Source: CAZBXE01 sp964496125
GTDB taxonomy: Bacteria; Chlamydiota; Chlamydiia; Chlamydiales; CAZBXE01
Length of the DNA stretch: 44,049 nt
Assembly: GCA_964496125.1 (NCBI GenBank)
Contig: CAZBXE010000014.1
Location: forward strand, 1 to 44,049
Direction of reading: 5' to 3'
The notes under the pieces were generated by a model. That model made no database searches, was not told the DNA's origin, and was given only the letters and a program-made list of their open reading frames with translations. Position 1 is the first letter of the stretch. Every line of letters starts with the position of its first letter. This document shows positions 14,623 through 22,134 of the stretch, piece after piece. Position numbers and translations under genes: made by a program.

Positions 14623-16610
14623 TGTTTGAGTTGTCCGTCGCCCTGAAGTACCTTATACCCAGGAGGCGGCAGCTTTCAGTATCGATCATCAGTCTAATCT
14701 CTACTTTTGTCATTGCTCTTGTAGTCTGGCTCATTGTAGTCTTCTTCTCCGTAACAAGCGGCCTGGAAAAAAATTGGACAGAAAAACTTACTTCCCTAAC
14801 AGCACCTGTACGTGTTCTCCCTAAAGACACCTACTACCAGTCCTACTACTACCAAGTCGATGGGATCAGTGCTGCTTCGGGCTACAATTACAAGTCATTT
14901 TTTGAAAAACTAAGAAGCGATAGCAGCAATCCCTACGATCCAGGAACCGATCAGGAGATCCCCTCTCACTGGATTCCGCCAGCAACGACAGAAAATGGGG
15001 AAGTGGTCGATCTAGTCAAAACCGTTTTTCAAGATGTAGACTCGCTAAAGGGCATTCCAGGCCTACGAGCTTCCCCATATGAAGTCGGCATGGCAAGCTT
15101 AAAGCTAAATCTAGTGCGCCAGCCTAAGAAAAATGGGGATGAGGCAGGTGGATCCCTCACGCAGGCAGCTTACTTTGGTTCCTTTGAGGGGAAAAACCCC
15201 TCTCTTGAAAAAACAACCGTCCCCCTCATGCCCGACGATGTGCAAAACCTCTTAGACCAGGGCTTTTTAGAAAGCACGCCCTACATCACCATCCACGAGC
15301 TTAGGACGCCAGCCCAAGGTTGGGTCCTCCCGCCGGGGCTTCTTCCTAAGGAAACAGAGCTAAGAGGGGTGGCTCTCTATAATGGCCTAGGCGCAAAAAC
15401 GCCAACACGAATCATTCTTCCTTTCTCCGAAAAAGAGATTCCTGAAATTGTCAAAGCAACAGAAAAGCAGGGATGGAAGGTAAAAGAAGGCTCTTTGAAA
15501 AATCTGGAAAATAACACCTCCTTTGAAGGAGAGATCACCTCAGCACCCTTGATCCTAGGCGCGCACTATCCCCTCAAAGTAGAGTCAAAGGGGCAGCTCT
15601 ATCACGTGAGCTTTTACGTGCAAGGCAAAAAGTTAGAGGGTGATGTCCCGCTTCGTTCTCTGAAAGTGCATAAGGTCTCCTTACAAACTGAATTTATGGA
15701 AGAGCCGAAGATAACGCCTGCTTGGCTTTATAAAGTAAAGGATGAGTACCGCTTGCCTGAACACCCAAAAGCAGGCCCAGGTATCCTTCTTCCCAAAAGC
15801 TTCCAAAGAGCAGGTGTTCTTGTGGGGGACAAAGGCTACTTTACGTATCCAAGTCCTACCCCAAGCAGCGTCCAAGAGCTTCGCTCTCCCCTGTATGTAG
15901 CTGGTTTCTATGATCCGGGGATCATCCCTATTGGGGGAAAATTTGTCCTCGTTAACCCCGATGTTGTCATGCTTTTAAAGGGGTCTGGACAAGAAGGAGC
16001 AAGAGAGAGTCACGGGATCAATGTGCGCTTCAACAACATTGGGGATGCCAAACAAGTAAAAAATAAACTTGAAGCGCTCTTTAAAGAGCAGGGCCTCGAT
16101 GCTTACTGGGATGTGGAGACGTATGAAGAGTATGAGTTTACAAAAGACATCATCCATCAGCTGCATAGCGAAAAAAACCTTTTCAAAATCATCGCCGCCA
16201 TCATCATCATCGTTGCATGCTCCAATATCGTTTCGATGCTCATCATCCTTGTGAAAGATAAGCGAAAAGAGATCGGGATTTTACGATCCTTGGGAGCTTC
16301 TTCTAAAAGCATCGCGATCATCTTTGGACTTTGTGGTATCGTAATGGGAACAGTCGGAAGCGCACTTGGGATCTTGGCAGGATGGCTTACACTGAGCCAC
16401 ATCGATTTACTCTTTAACATGCTCACAACTCTCCAGGGCTATGATGCCTTTAATGAGATTTTCTATGGCGATGTGATGCCAAATGAGGTCAGCATGGAAG
16501 CCCTTATCTTCGTCCTTTGCACAACCCTTGCCACGTCCCTCATCGCAGGCATTGTGCCTGCAGTGAAAGCCTGCCGTATCAATGTCTCTAAAACCTTAAG
16601 GGCGGATTAA
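14622..16610 (+). CDS. Lipoprotein-releasing ABC transporter permease (LolC/LolE-like)
   Basis: 662 residues, much longer than the roughly 400 of enterobacterial LolC or LolE. Membrane segment 1 is at about residues 22-45 (ISTFVIALVVWLIVVFFSV). A very large periplasmic region of about 460 residues follows, then three C-terminal membrane segments of the FtsX domain (about 515-540, 560-585 and 630-650), with DKRKEIGILRSLGASSKSIA between them, the classic FtsX coupling loop. Only one permease is coded, so it probably acts as a homodimer with LolD to extract lipoproteins from the inner membrane. Lipoproteins coded in this window (the OmcA-like pair) would be natural clients. Coupled by TAATG at both ends. 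Confidence 0.9.
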   Translation: MFELSVALKYLIPRRRQLSVSIISLISTFVIALVVWLIVVFFSVTSGLEKNWTEKLTSLTAPVRVLPKDTYYQSYYYQVDGISAASGYNYKSFFEKLRSDSSNPYDPGTDQEIPSHWIPPATTENGEVVDLVKTVFQDVDSLKGIPGLRASPYEVGMASLKLNLVRQPKKNGDEAGGSLTQAAYFGSFEGKNPSLEKTTVPLMPDDVQNLLDQGFLESTPYITIHELRTPAQGWVLPPGLLPKETELRGVALYNGLGAKTPTRIILPFSEKEIPEIVKATEKQGWKVKEGSLKNLENNTSFEGEITSAPLILGAHYPLKVESKGQLYHVSFYVQGKKLEGDVPLRSLKVHKVSLQTEFMEEPKITPAWLYKVKDEYRLPEHPKAGPGILLPKSFQRAGVLVGDKGYFTYPSPTPSSVQELRSPLYVAGFYDPGIIPIGGKFVLVNPDVVMLLKGSGQEGARESHGINVRFNNIGDAKQVKNKLEALFKEQGLDAYWDVETYEEYEFTKDIIHQLHSEKNLFKIIAAIIIIVACSNIVSMLIILVKDKRKEIGILRSLGASSKSIAIIFGLCGIVMGTVGSALGILAGWLTLSHIDLLFNMLTTLQGYDAFNEIFYGDVMPNEVSMEALIFVLCTTLATSLIAGIVPAVKACRINVSKTLRAD

Positions 16611-17281
16611 TGACAACTTTCGCACTCCACACAGAAGCATTAGGCATGACATTTGAAGGGCCCGAACCTGTAGAGATTTTAAAGGATGTATCGTTTTCTG
16701 TCCCTTTTGGGCAAACCGTTGCCATCACAGGAAGATCTGGAGAAGGGAAAACGACACTCTTGCATCTGCTTGGAGGTATTGAAAGCCCCACAAAAGGAAA
16801 GCTTTTTATCGATGGAATCCATGTATCCTCCTCAAATCAAGATGAGATCCGAAACCAAAAGATCGGCTACGTCTTCCAAGCATTTCATCTTCTCGAAGAT
16901 TATACGGCGATTGAAAATGTTCTGATGCCAGCTAAAATTGCGCGCGCTGACACCGCACCTAGATCTACAGCTTACGAGCGTGCAGCTGCCCTTCTTGCTA
17001 AAGTGGGCCTTTCCGAGAGAGCGCATTTTCCAGCTAAGGTTCTTTCTGGCGGCGAAAAGCAAAGAGTGGCCCTTGCAAGAGCGCTTATGAATAATCCAAA
17101 GATTCTGCTTGCGGACGAACCGACAGGAAACCTAGACCATCACAACGCGGAAAAGCTAGAGGCGCTTCTCTTTCAATGTGCAAAAGAAGAGGGAAAGGCA
17201 GTGCTCATAGTGACACATGATGCGCGTCTTGCCTCCCTTTGTGATCGCCACTACACCCTCTCAAGCGGCACCATCTCCTAG
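16610..17281 (+). CDS. lolD: Lipoprotein-releasing ABC transporter ATP-binding protein
   Basis: 223 residues. Complete ABC ATPase: Walker A GRSGEGKTTLLHLL near residue 42, Q-loop in YVFQAFHLL, signature LSGGEKQRVALARAL near residue 145, Walker B ILLADEPTGNLD and the H-loop VTHD. The order and spacing are those of the LolD/MacB group. It overlaps the permease stop (TAATG), so the two are made together. The gene ends 20 bp before the convergent VKOR-DsbA gene with no evident terminator. Confidence 0.95.
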   Translation: MTTFALHTEALGMTFEGPEPVEILKDVSFSVPFGQTVAITGRSGEGKTTLLHLLGGIESPTKGKLFIDGIHVSSSNQDEIRNQKIGYVFQAFHLLEDYTAIENVLMPAKIARADTAPRSTAYERAAALLAKVGLSERAHFPAKVLSGGEKQRVALARALMNNPKILLADEPTGNLDHHNAEKLEALLFQCAKEEGKAVLIVTHDARLASLCDRHYTLSSGTIS

Positions 17282-17301
17282 GACCACAACTTGCTTAAGG
17301 C

Positions 17302-18369
17302 TTAGTTTTTCAGTTCACGGATGGAATTCATGATCGCATCCTCTGTAATTCCATAACCTTCTAACGTCTTAGCCTCTAGCTTCTTACGATTTGTAATCAC
17401 GAGAGTTGGTGCAGAATCGATGTGAAAACTTTCTGCAATCCCCTTAAAATACTGCAGCCCCTTATCGATGTCGACAAAGTTCAGCGGTGCATACGTAACC
17501 CCAAGGCCTGCAGCGGCATTTTTTACCTGGATCTGCGTAGGTTCTGATGTTTGCTTTGCCATCTCTTTTAACATCGCACGAAGAGCCAGGTATTTGTCTG
17601 GGTTATTCAACATAAAAGAAAGATTGTAAGGAGTGTAGTTCATCGATTCAGGATGAATGGCAATGTCGATAAAGACAATCTTTGCTTCCTCCATCATCTT
17701 AGGATACATTTTCTGAAGCACATCTTTTTCAATCTTTTGGCAAGCAGGGCAAAGCCAATCAGTAATCACATACACCTCAACGGGACTATCTTTTTTTCCA
17801 AAGACAGGCTCATTGGCAAGGCTCAAGTTTTGAACATTACCTTCACCCGGGCCAGCTACAGCATCCATGGCCACAATGAGCCCTAAAAAGGCGCATATAA
17901 GCCCTATTGCGAATTTTTTTATGTTTTTGAACATACTCCCCCCAGAAAAAACTTGGACTGCATTTGAAATCAGCGCACACGCCACACAGGCAGCAATCGA
18001 CAGACAAACGGGACACCATATTTTAATGACCGTTTTCTGAATATAGATAAAGGAAAGTTCCGAACCAAACGCTCCTGCAAGCAGCACGCCGCAAAGGCTT
18101 GCGTACTTAGGATTACGAAGTGACAGAATATTGAGAAAGCTAGCCAGAGTAAAGAAAAGAATGCCGAGAGACTCAAACCTAAATCCCCAAAAACGATAAA
18201 GATGAGCTGCAGTACACCGGCTTGTACAGACACCAAACCAAGAACCGATGGAAAGGAGCAGGCCAATGGCTAAAGCTAATGCCGTAACTCCAAAAGCTCG
18301 GTCCTTGAAATTCAAGCGATTAAGACATTTACTCCCCTCAACTTCCATGCAGAAACCCCTTTCACCCAT
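17302..18369 (-). CDS. VKOR-DsbA fusion: membrane quinone-linked disulphide generator with thioredoxin domain
   Basis: 355 residues. Residues about 25-140 hold four membrane helices with a loop Cys pair (C48, C52) and the active-site IWCPVC (C119-C122), the layout of vitamin K epoxide reductase homologues. A further hydrophobic segment (residues 152-170) leads to an exported thioredoxin-fold domain with the DsbA-type centre DWLCPACQKIE (C207-C210) and a cis-Pro region (SAPTLVI). The fusion would pass electrons from substrate thiols through the Trx domain to quinone. It probably oxidises the Cys-rich envelope proteins coded here. The internal Met at about 146 begins a signal-like segment, so a separately translated DsbA form is possible. 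Start ATG 18369; ATG at 18348 is an alternative. Confidence 0.85.
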   Translation of the reverse strand: MGERGFCMEVEGSKCLNRLNFKDRAFGVTALALAIGLLLSIGSWFGVCTSRCTAAHLYRFWGFRFESLGILFFTLASFLNILSLRNPKYASLCGVLLAGAFGSELSFIYIQKTVIKIWCPVCLSIAACVACALISNAVQVFSGGSMFKNIKKFAIGLICAFLGLIVAMDAVAGPGEGNVQNLSLANEPVFGKKDSPVEVYVITDWLCPACQKIEKDVLQKMYPKMMEEAKIVFIDIAIHPESMNYTPYNLSFMLNNPDKYLALRAMLKEMAKQTSEPTQIQVKNAAAGLGVTYAPLNFVDIDKGLQYFKGIAESFHIDSAPTLVITNRKKLEAKTLEGYGITEDAIMNSIRELKN

Positions 18370-18422
18370 TTCTTCGCATCTTTTCGGGGATTGATCTTTC
18401 TGTCAACAGGTTTCTTTGACCT

Positions 18423-19184
18423 CTAGGTCACAATAGACCTCGGGATGTATCTATCCGCAATCTGTTGAATTACAGGAAGATACTTTGGATTCTCGATAGC
18501 ATGGCCACGCCAGGGCAGATTAAAACTTGTTCCCACAAAAGTGACTGTTGAGTCAAAACCAAGCCAAGCCTGAAGGCTCTTCCAGGGGTTTAAGAAAAAT
18601 GCAATGAGGTCACTTCGATCTAAGACGTTTTGCACAAACCCAAAATCTTGTAAATCAATCAATTTACCCGAGCCAAAAGTGTGCACCTCAAGCTTTTGTC
18701 TCTCTGAGGGTGTAAGATATTTCTTTACCAGGTTGAGAATAATGCCCCCTTCACTGTGAGCAATGATCACAATCTTTCCATCGGCCTGATCCTTAAGCTC
18801 AGCAAGCCTCTCTCTGATATTTTCAAGAAGAACATGCACAGGAGGATAATCAAAGCCCAAGAGTCCTTTAAGTCCCTCATAGATGTCATAAATAAAGCCA
18901 TGAGAGCTGTTGTAGGCAACATGGACATTAGATCCACCAAAAACCTGGGAGACCTTTCTGGCCGTTTCCATTGCCTCGGGACGAACACTCATAATCCCAT
19001 TAATATAGATAATCCTGTAATCTGGAAAATACTCTCCTCCACCTAAGACTGTATTATGGCAGATGTCGGGAAAAGCTCCGATATCGATGAGCGCTTTTAC
19101 CCTTTCTTCTACAGTTTGTGGCCCTCGCGTCGGCAAAGGAAATTCTCCCCAAACTAAGTTACCGTGAATGGCATCTACTGTCAT
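18423..19184 (-). CDS. Alpha/beta-hydrolase-like protein
   Basis: 253 residues. A nucleophile-elbow motif IIAHSEGGIIL (H-S-x-G-G) lies near residue 143 after a strand KIVII, as in lipases and related serine hydrolases. DLIAFF and a late WRGHAIENP could supply the acid and His. There is no signal peptide. The region VFGGSNVHVAYNSSHGFIYD is typical of large lipase-like proteins that I have seen annotated only as hypothetical in chlamydiae; the substrate is unknown. The gene is monocistronic, 53 bp after the VKOR-DsbA start and divergent from the next gene. Confidence 0.65.
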   Translation of the reverse strand: MTVDAIHGNLVWGEFPLPTRGPQTVEERVKALIDIGAFPDICHNTVLGGGEYFPDYRIIYINGIMSVRPEAMETARKVSQVFGGSNVHVAYNSSHGFIYDIYEGLKGLLGFDYPPVHVLLENIRERLAELKDQADGKIVIIAHSEGGIILNLVKKYLTPSERQKLEVHTFGSGKLIDLQDFGFVQNVLDRSDLIAFFLNPWKSLQAWLGFDSTVTFVGTSFNLPWRGHAIENPKYLPVIQQIADRYIPRSIVT

Positions 19185-19334
19185 GCAACACCTATTGGGT
19201 TATTTTCGCAACACTAGATTATCGCAAGAGAAGCCAAAAAAAGCAACAAATTCGCAAAAACAACATGGTAAAAAGTTGATTCCTATCAAGAACATCTGTT
19301 ATTTATGGACTACGGACAGAACCTGGGGTAAAGC

Positions 19335-19856
19335 ATGCGCAATTTTTTATTTTTCACAAGCGTAGCAGTTATTATAGGATCCCTTACCGCCTATTATCTC
19401 CTCACAAGCAACCCGCATAAGGAGCAAGTCTCCCCGGTTAGACTTCTACAGCTATCGCTACAGGCCAAAAGCTATGAAGGGGAGCGCAAAGCGCATAGAG
19501 CCTATCCAAGCGGCGACATCTCGTTTCGCGAGGAATTTGCCTTAGAGGGCAAAAAAGTAATCCCGATCTTTCTGTATGGAAGCCAAGTGAAGATGGGGAC
19601 AGGGGTGCCTACAAGTCCAGCTGTTGCCTTTGGATTAAAAGAGCAGGGACCTGCGAGTGCCAAAGCCTCCCCAATCTATACGGATAACGTAGAAGGAACT
19701 GTTGCCAGTGTGCCGCTCGAAGATGCTGTCAAGCTTGCAAAATCGATGGAAGGCTACACTTTGGTTCCAGTGATTTGCCGATCACAAGAGGGCATCGGTA
19801 ATCCTGCCAAAGACGATACCAACAGCTTTTATATCGCATTTGCGTTTTTAAAATAA
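19335..19856 (+). CDS. Hypothetical membrane-anchored protein
   Basis: 173 residues, unrecognised. Residues 4-22 (FLFFTSVAVIIGSLTAYYL) form one N-terminal membrane anchor or uncleaved signal, with no lipobox Cys. The remainder is predicted soluble and exported, with blocks KKVIPIFLYGSQVKMGTGVP and YTLVPVICRSQEGIGNP. The 150-bp spacer separates it from the divergent hydrolase gene. It reads as a real gene from its composition and signal segment, but no function can be assigned. Confidence 0.65.
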   Translation: MRNFLFFTSVAVIIGSLTAYYLLTSNPHKEQVSPVRLLQLSLQAKSYEGERKAHRAYPSGDISFREEFALEGKKVIPIFLYGSQVKMGTGVPTSPAVAFGLKEQGPASAKASPIYTDNVEGTVASVPLEDAVKLAKSMEGYTLVPVICRSQEGIGNPAKDDTNSFYIAFAFLK

Positions 19857-19882
19857 GATTTTACAAGAAGAAAAGAGTTGAA

Positions 19883-19906
19883 TTAAAACTCATCTACAAG
19901 TTTTAA
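19883..19906 (+). promoter_or_regulatory. Inverted repeat upstream of kbl-tdh, possible operator
   Basis: TTAAAACT at 19883-19890 and AGTTTTAA at 19899-19906 form a perfect 8-bp inverted repeat with an 8-bp centre, 33 bp before the kbl start. It overlaps a weak promoter-like TTGAAT at 19879-19884. It could be a repressor site for the threonine catabolic pair or just an AT-rich hairpin. A GGAG at 19926-19929 serves kbl. Confidence 0.3.
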
Positions 19907-19939
19907 TATGCACTTGAATCTATACGGAGTGTCGAGTGC

Positions 19940-21130
19940 ATGCAAAAAGAGTTCACCTCATTTCTTCGAGATAAAATCAGTGAAATCAAAGGGGAAGGCC
20001 TCTACAAAACTGAAAGGCAAATCCTCTCCCCGCAGTCTGCCGAAATTGTTGTCCAGGGCAGTAATAAAGTCTTGAATTTTTGCTCCAATAACTACCTCGG
20101 CCTTGCCAATCACCCTGAGATCATCAGTGCCGCCAAAGAAGGGCTTGATAAATATGGCTTTGGTCTCTCTTCCGTCCGTTTTATTTGCGGAACCCAAGAT
20201 TTACATAAAATTCTTGAAAAACGGATTTCACTTTTCCTGGGGCTGGATGACACGATCCTCTACTCCTCTTGCTTTGATGCCAATGGAGGCCTTTTTGAAA
20301 CCCTACTTGGACCAGAAGATGCAGTGATCAGCGACGAGCTCAATCATGCTAGTATTATTGATGGGATCAGACTCTGCAAAGCAAAAAGACTGCGCTACAA
20401 AAACAACGACATGCAAGATCTAGAAGAGAAGCTGAAAGAAGCAGGTGATTCCAGGTTCAAGCTGATTGCTACAGATGGGGTCTTCTCAATGGATGGGATC
20501 ATAGCAAACTTGAAAGGGATTTGTGACCTTGCCGACAAATACAATGCTATCGTCATGGTGGATGACAGCCACGCCGTAGGATTTATGGGTGAAAAAGGCA
20601 CAGGAACTCCCGAGCACTGCGGCGTCCAAGGAAGAGTCGATATCGTCACAGGTACTCTCGGGAAAGCTCTAGGTGGTGCTTCAGGCGGATATACAAGTGG
20701 AAAGAAAGAGATCATTGAATGGCTAAGACAGCGTTCCAGGCCGTATCTCTTTTCCAACACGTTGGCACCCACAATTGCAGGGGCCTCCTTAAAAGTCTTG
20801 GACCTCATTGAAAAAAGCTCTCATCTTCGCACAAAAGTCCACGAGAATAGCCGCTATTTTAGAAAAAAGATGGAAGCTCTTGGATTTAACCTTGTACCAG
20901 GCAACCATCCCATCATCCCCGTGATGCTAGGCGACGCCTCCCGAGCCAGTGAATTTGCAAGCCGCATGCTCCAAGAAGGGGTCTACGTCATTGGATTTAG
21001 CTACCCCGTTGTCCCGAAAGATAAAGCAAGAATCCGCACGCAAATCTCGGCGGCACACTCTAAGCAAGATATTGATAAAGCAGTGGCTGCCTTTGAAAAG
21101 GTGGGGCGTGAATTGGCGGTGACCGCATGA
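19940..21130 (+). CDS. kbl: 2-amino-3-ketobutyrate coenzyme A ligase (glycine C-acetyltransferase)
   Basis: 396 residues, full length for the alpha-oxoamine synthase family. This PLP enzyme cleaves 2-amino-3-ketobutyrate with CoA to glycine and acetyl-CoA. Key blocks are FCSNNYLGLANHPE, SVRFICGTQDLHKILE, VDDSHAVGFMGEKGTG with the PLP-ring Asp/His, and the lysine site GTLGKALGGASGG. Its product partner tdh follows with an ATGA overlap, so the pair converts threonine to glycine plus acetyl-CoA. Serine-palmitoyl or 7-keto-8-aminopelargonate synthases are relatives, but the tdh neighbour makes Kbl far more likely. Confidence 0.95.
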   Translation: MQKEFTSFLRDKISEIKGEGLYKTERQILSPQSAEIVVQGSNKVLNFCSNNYLGLANHPEIISAAKEGLDKYGFGLSSVRFICGTQDLHKILEKRISLFLGLDDTILYSSCFDANGGLFETLLGPEDAVISDELNHASIIDGIRLCKAKRLRYKNNDMQDLEEKLKEAGDSRFKLIATDGVFSMDGIIANLKGICDLADKYNAIVMVDDSHAVGFMGEKGTGTPEHCGVQGRVDIVTGTLGKALGGASGGYTSGKKEIIEWLRQRSRPYLFSNTLAPTIAGASLKVLDLIEKSSHLRTKVHENSRYFRKKMEALGFNLVPGNHPIIPVMLGDASRASEFASRMLQEGVYVIGFSYPVVPKDKARIRTQISAAHSKQDIDKAVAAFEKVGRELAVTA

Positions 21131-22134
21131 AGGCTTTAGTCAAAAATGAAAAAAAAGATGGTCTTTGCCTTTTAGATGTGCCCGAACCAACTCTAAAGGC
21201 ACACGAGGTGCTTGTCAAAATTAAAAAAACCTCCATCTGCGGTACAGATCTTAGTATCTATAAATGGACAGCCTGGGCTGAAAAAACGATTCCAGTGCCA
21301 ATGACTATCGGGCACGAATTCGTTGGCGAGATTGTGGAAGTAGGTCCTGGTGTAAAGCATTTTAAGGTAGGCCAAAGGGTAACTGGAGAAGGACATCTTA
21401 CCTGCGGACACTGCGAGCAGTGCCGCAAGGGGCAGCGTCACCTTTGTCCGAACACTATAGGCTTTGGCGTCAATACGACAGGCTGCTTCGCAGAGTATTT
21501 TACCTTGCCAGAAGAAAACGTATTTCCCTTGCCAGAACATATCCCAGATGATTTGGCTGCGATTTTTGATCCGTATGGAAATGCGATGCATACGATTATG
21601 TCCTTTCCTGTCACAGGCTTAGACGTTCTGATTACAGGTGCTGGGCCCATCGGAATCATGGGTGCAGCGATTGCTAAGCTAGCAGGCGCTCATAAAATCT
21701 ACATCACCGACATGAATGATTACCGCCTAGAACTTGCCAAAAAAATGGGTGCAACGCATACAATCAACGTATCTTGTGATGCTCTCCCAAAAGACCTTAG
21801 GTTTGATGTCGGCTTCGAAATGTCAGGCAGTCCAAAAGGCTTTAATGATCTTCTCGCCCACATGAAAATGGGTGGCAAAGTGGCGCTGCTTGGCATACTG
21901 CCGCCGGGCACTGTCATCGACTGGGACCTTGTGATTTTCCGCCTCCTCCACATCAAAGGGATTTATGGCCGGGAAATCTTCCACACGTGGCAGCAAATGG
22001 TCAAAATGATTGAAGGCGGACTCAATATCAACTCCGTGATCACGCACACCTATCCCTACAAAGATTACAAAGAAGCTTTTGCCATGGCCCTTTCAGGCAA
22101 ATCAGGAAAGATTATTCTCGATTGGAGTGTGTAA
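21127..22134 (+). CDS. tdh: L-threonine 3-dehydrogenase
   Basis: 335 residues; zinc-dependent medium-chain dehydrogenase. It oxidises threonine to 2-amino-3-ketobutyrate with NAD+. It shows the catalytic zinc Cys in KKTSICGTDLSIYKW, GHEFVGEIVEVG, the structural zinc cluster CGHCEQCRKGQRHLC, the family-specific FDPYGNAMHT and the Rossmann motif ITGAGPIGIMGAA. Translationally coupled to kbl (ATGA). Its 3' end overlaps the convergent P-type ATPase gene by 23 bp. Confidence 0.95.
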   Translation: MKALVKNEKKDGLCLLDVPEPTLKAHEVLVKIKKTSICGTDLSIYKWTAWAEKTIPVPMTIGHEFVGEIVEVGPGVKHFKVGQRVTGEGHLTCGHCEQCRKGQRHLCPNTIGFGVNTTGCFAEYFTLPEENVFPLPEHIPDDLAAIFDPYGNAMHTIMSFPVTGLDVLITGAGPIGIMGAAIAKLAGAHKIYITDMNDYRLELAKKMGATHTINVSCDALPKDLRFDVGFEMSGSPKGFNDLLAHMKMGGKVALLGILPPGTVIDWDLVIFRLLHIKGIYGREIFHTWQQMVKMIEGGLNINSVITHTYPYKDYKEAFAMALSGKSGKIILDWSV

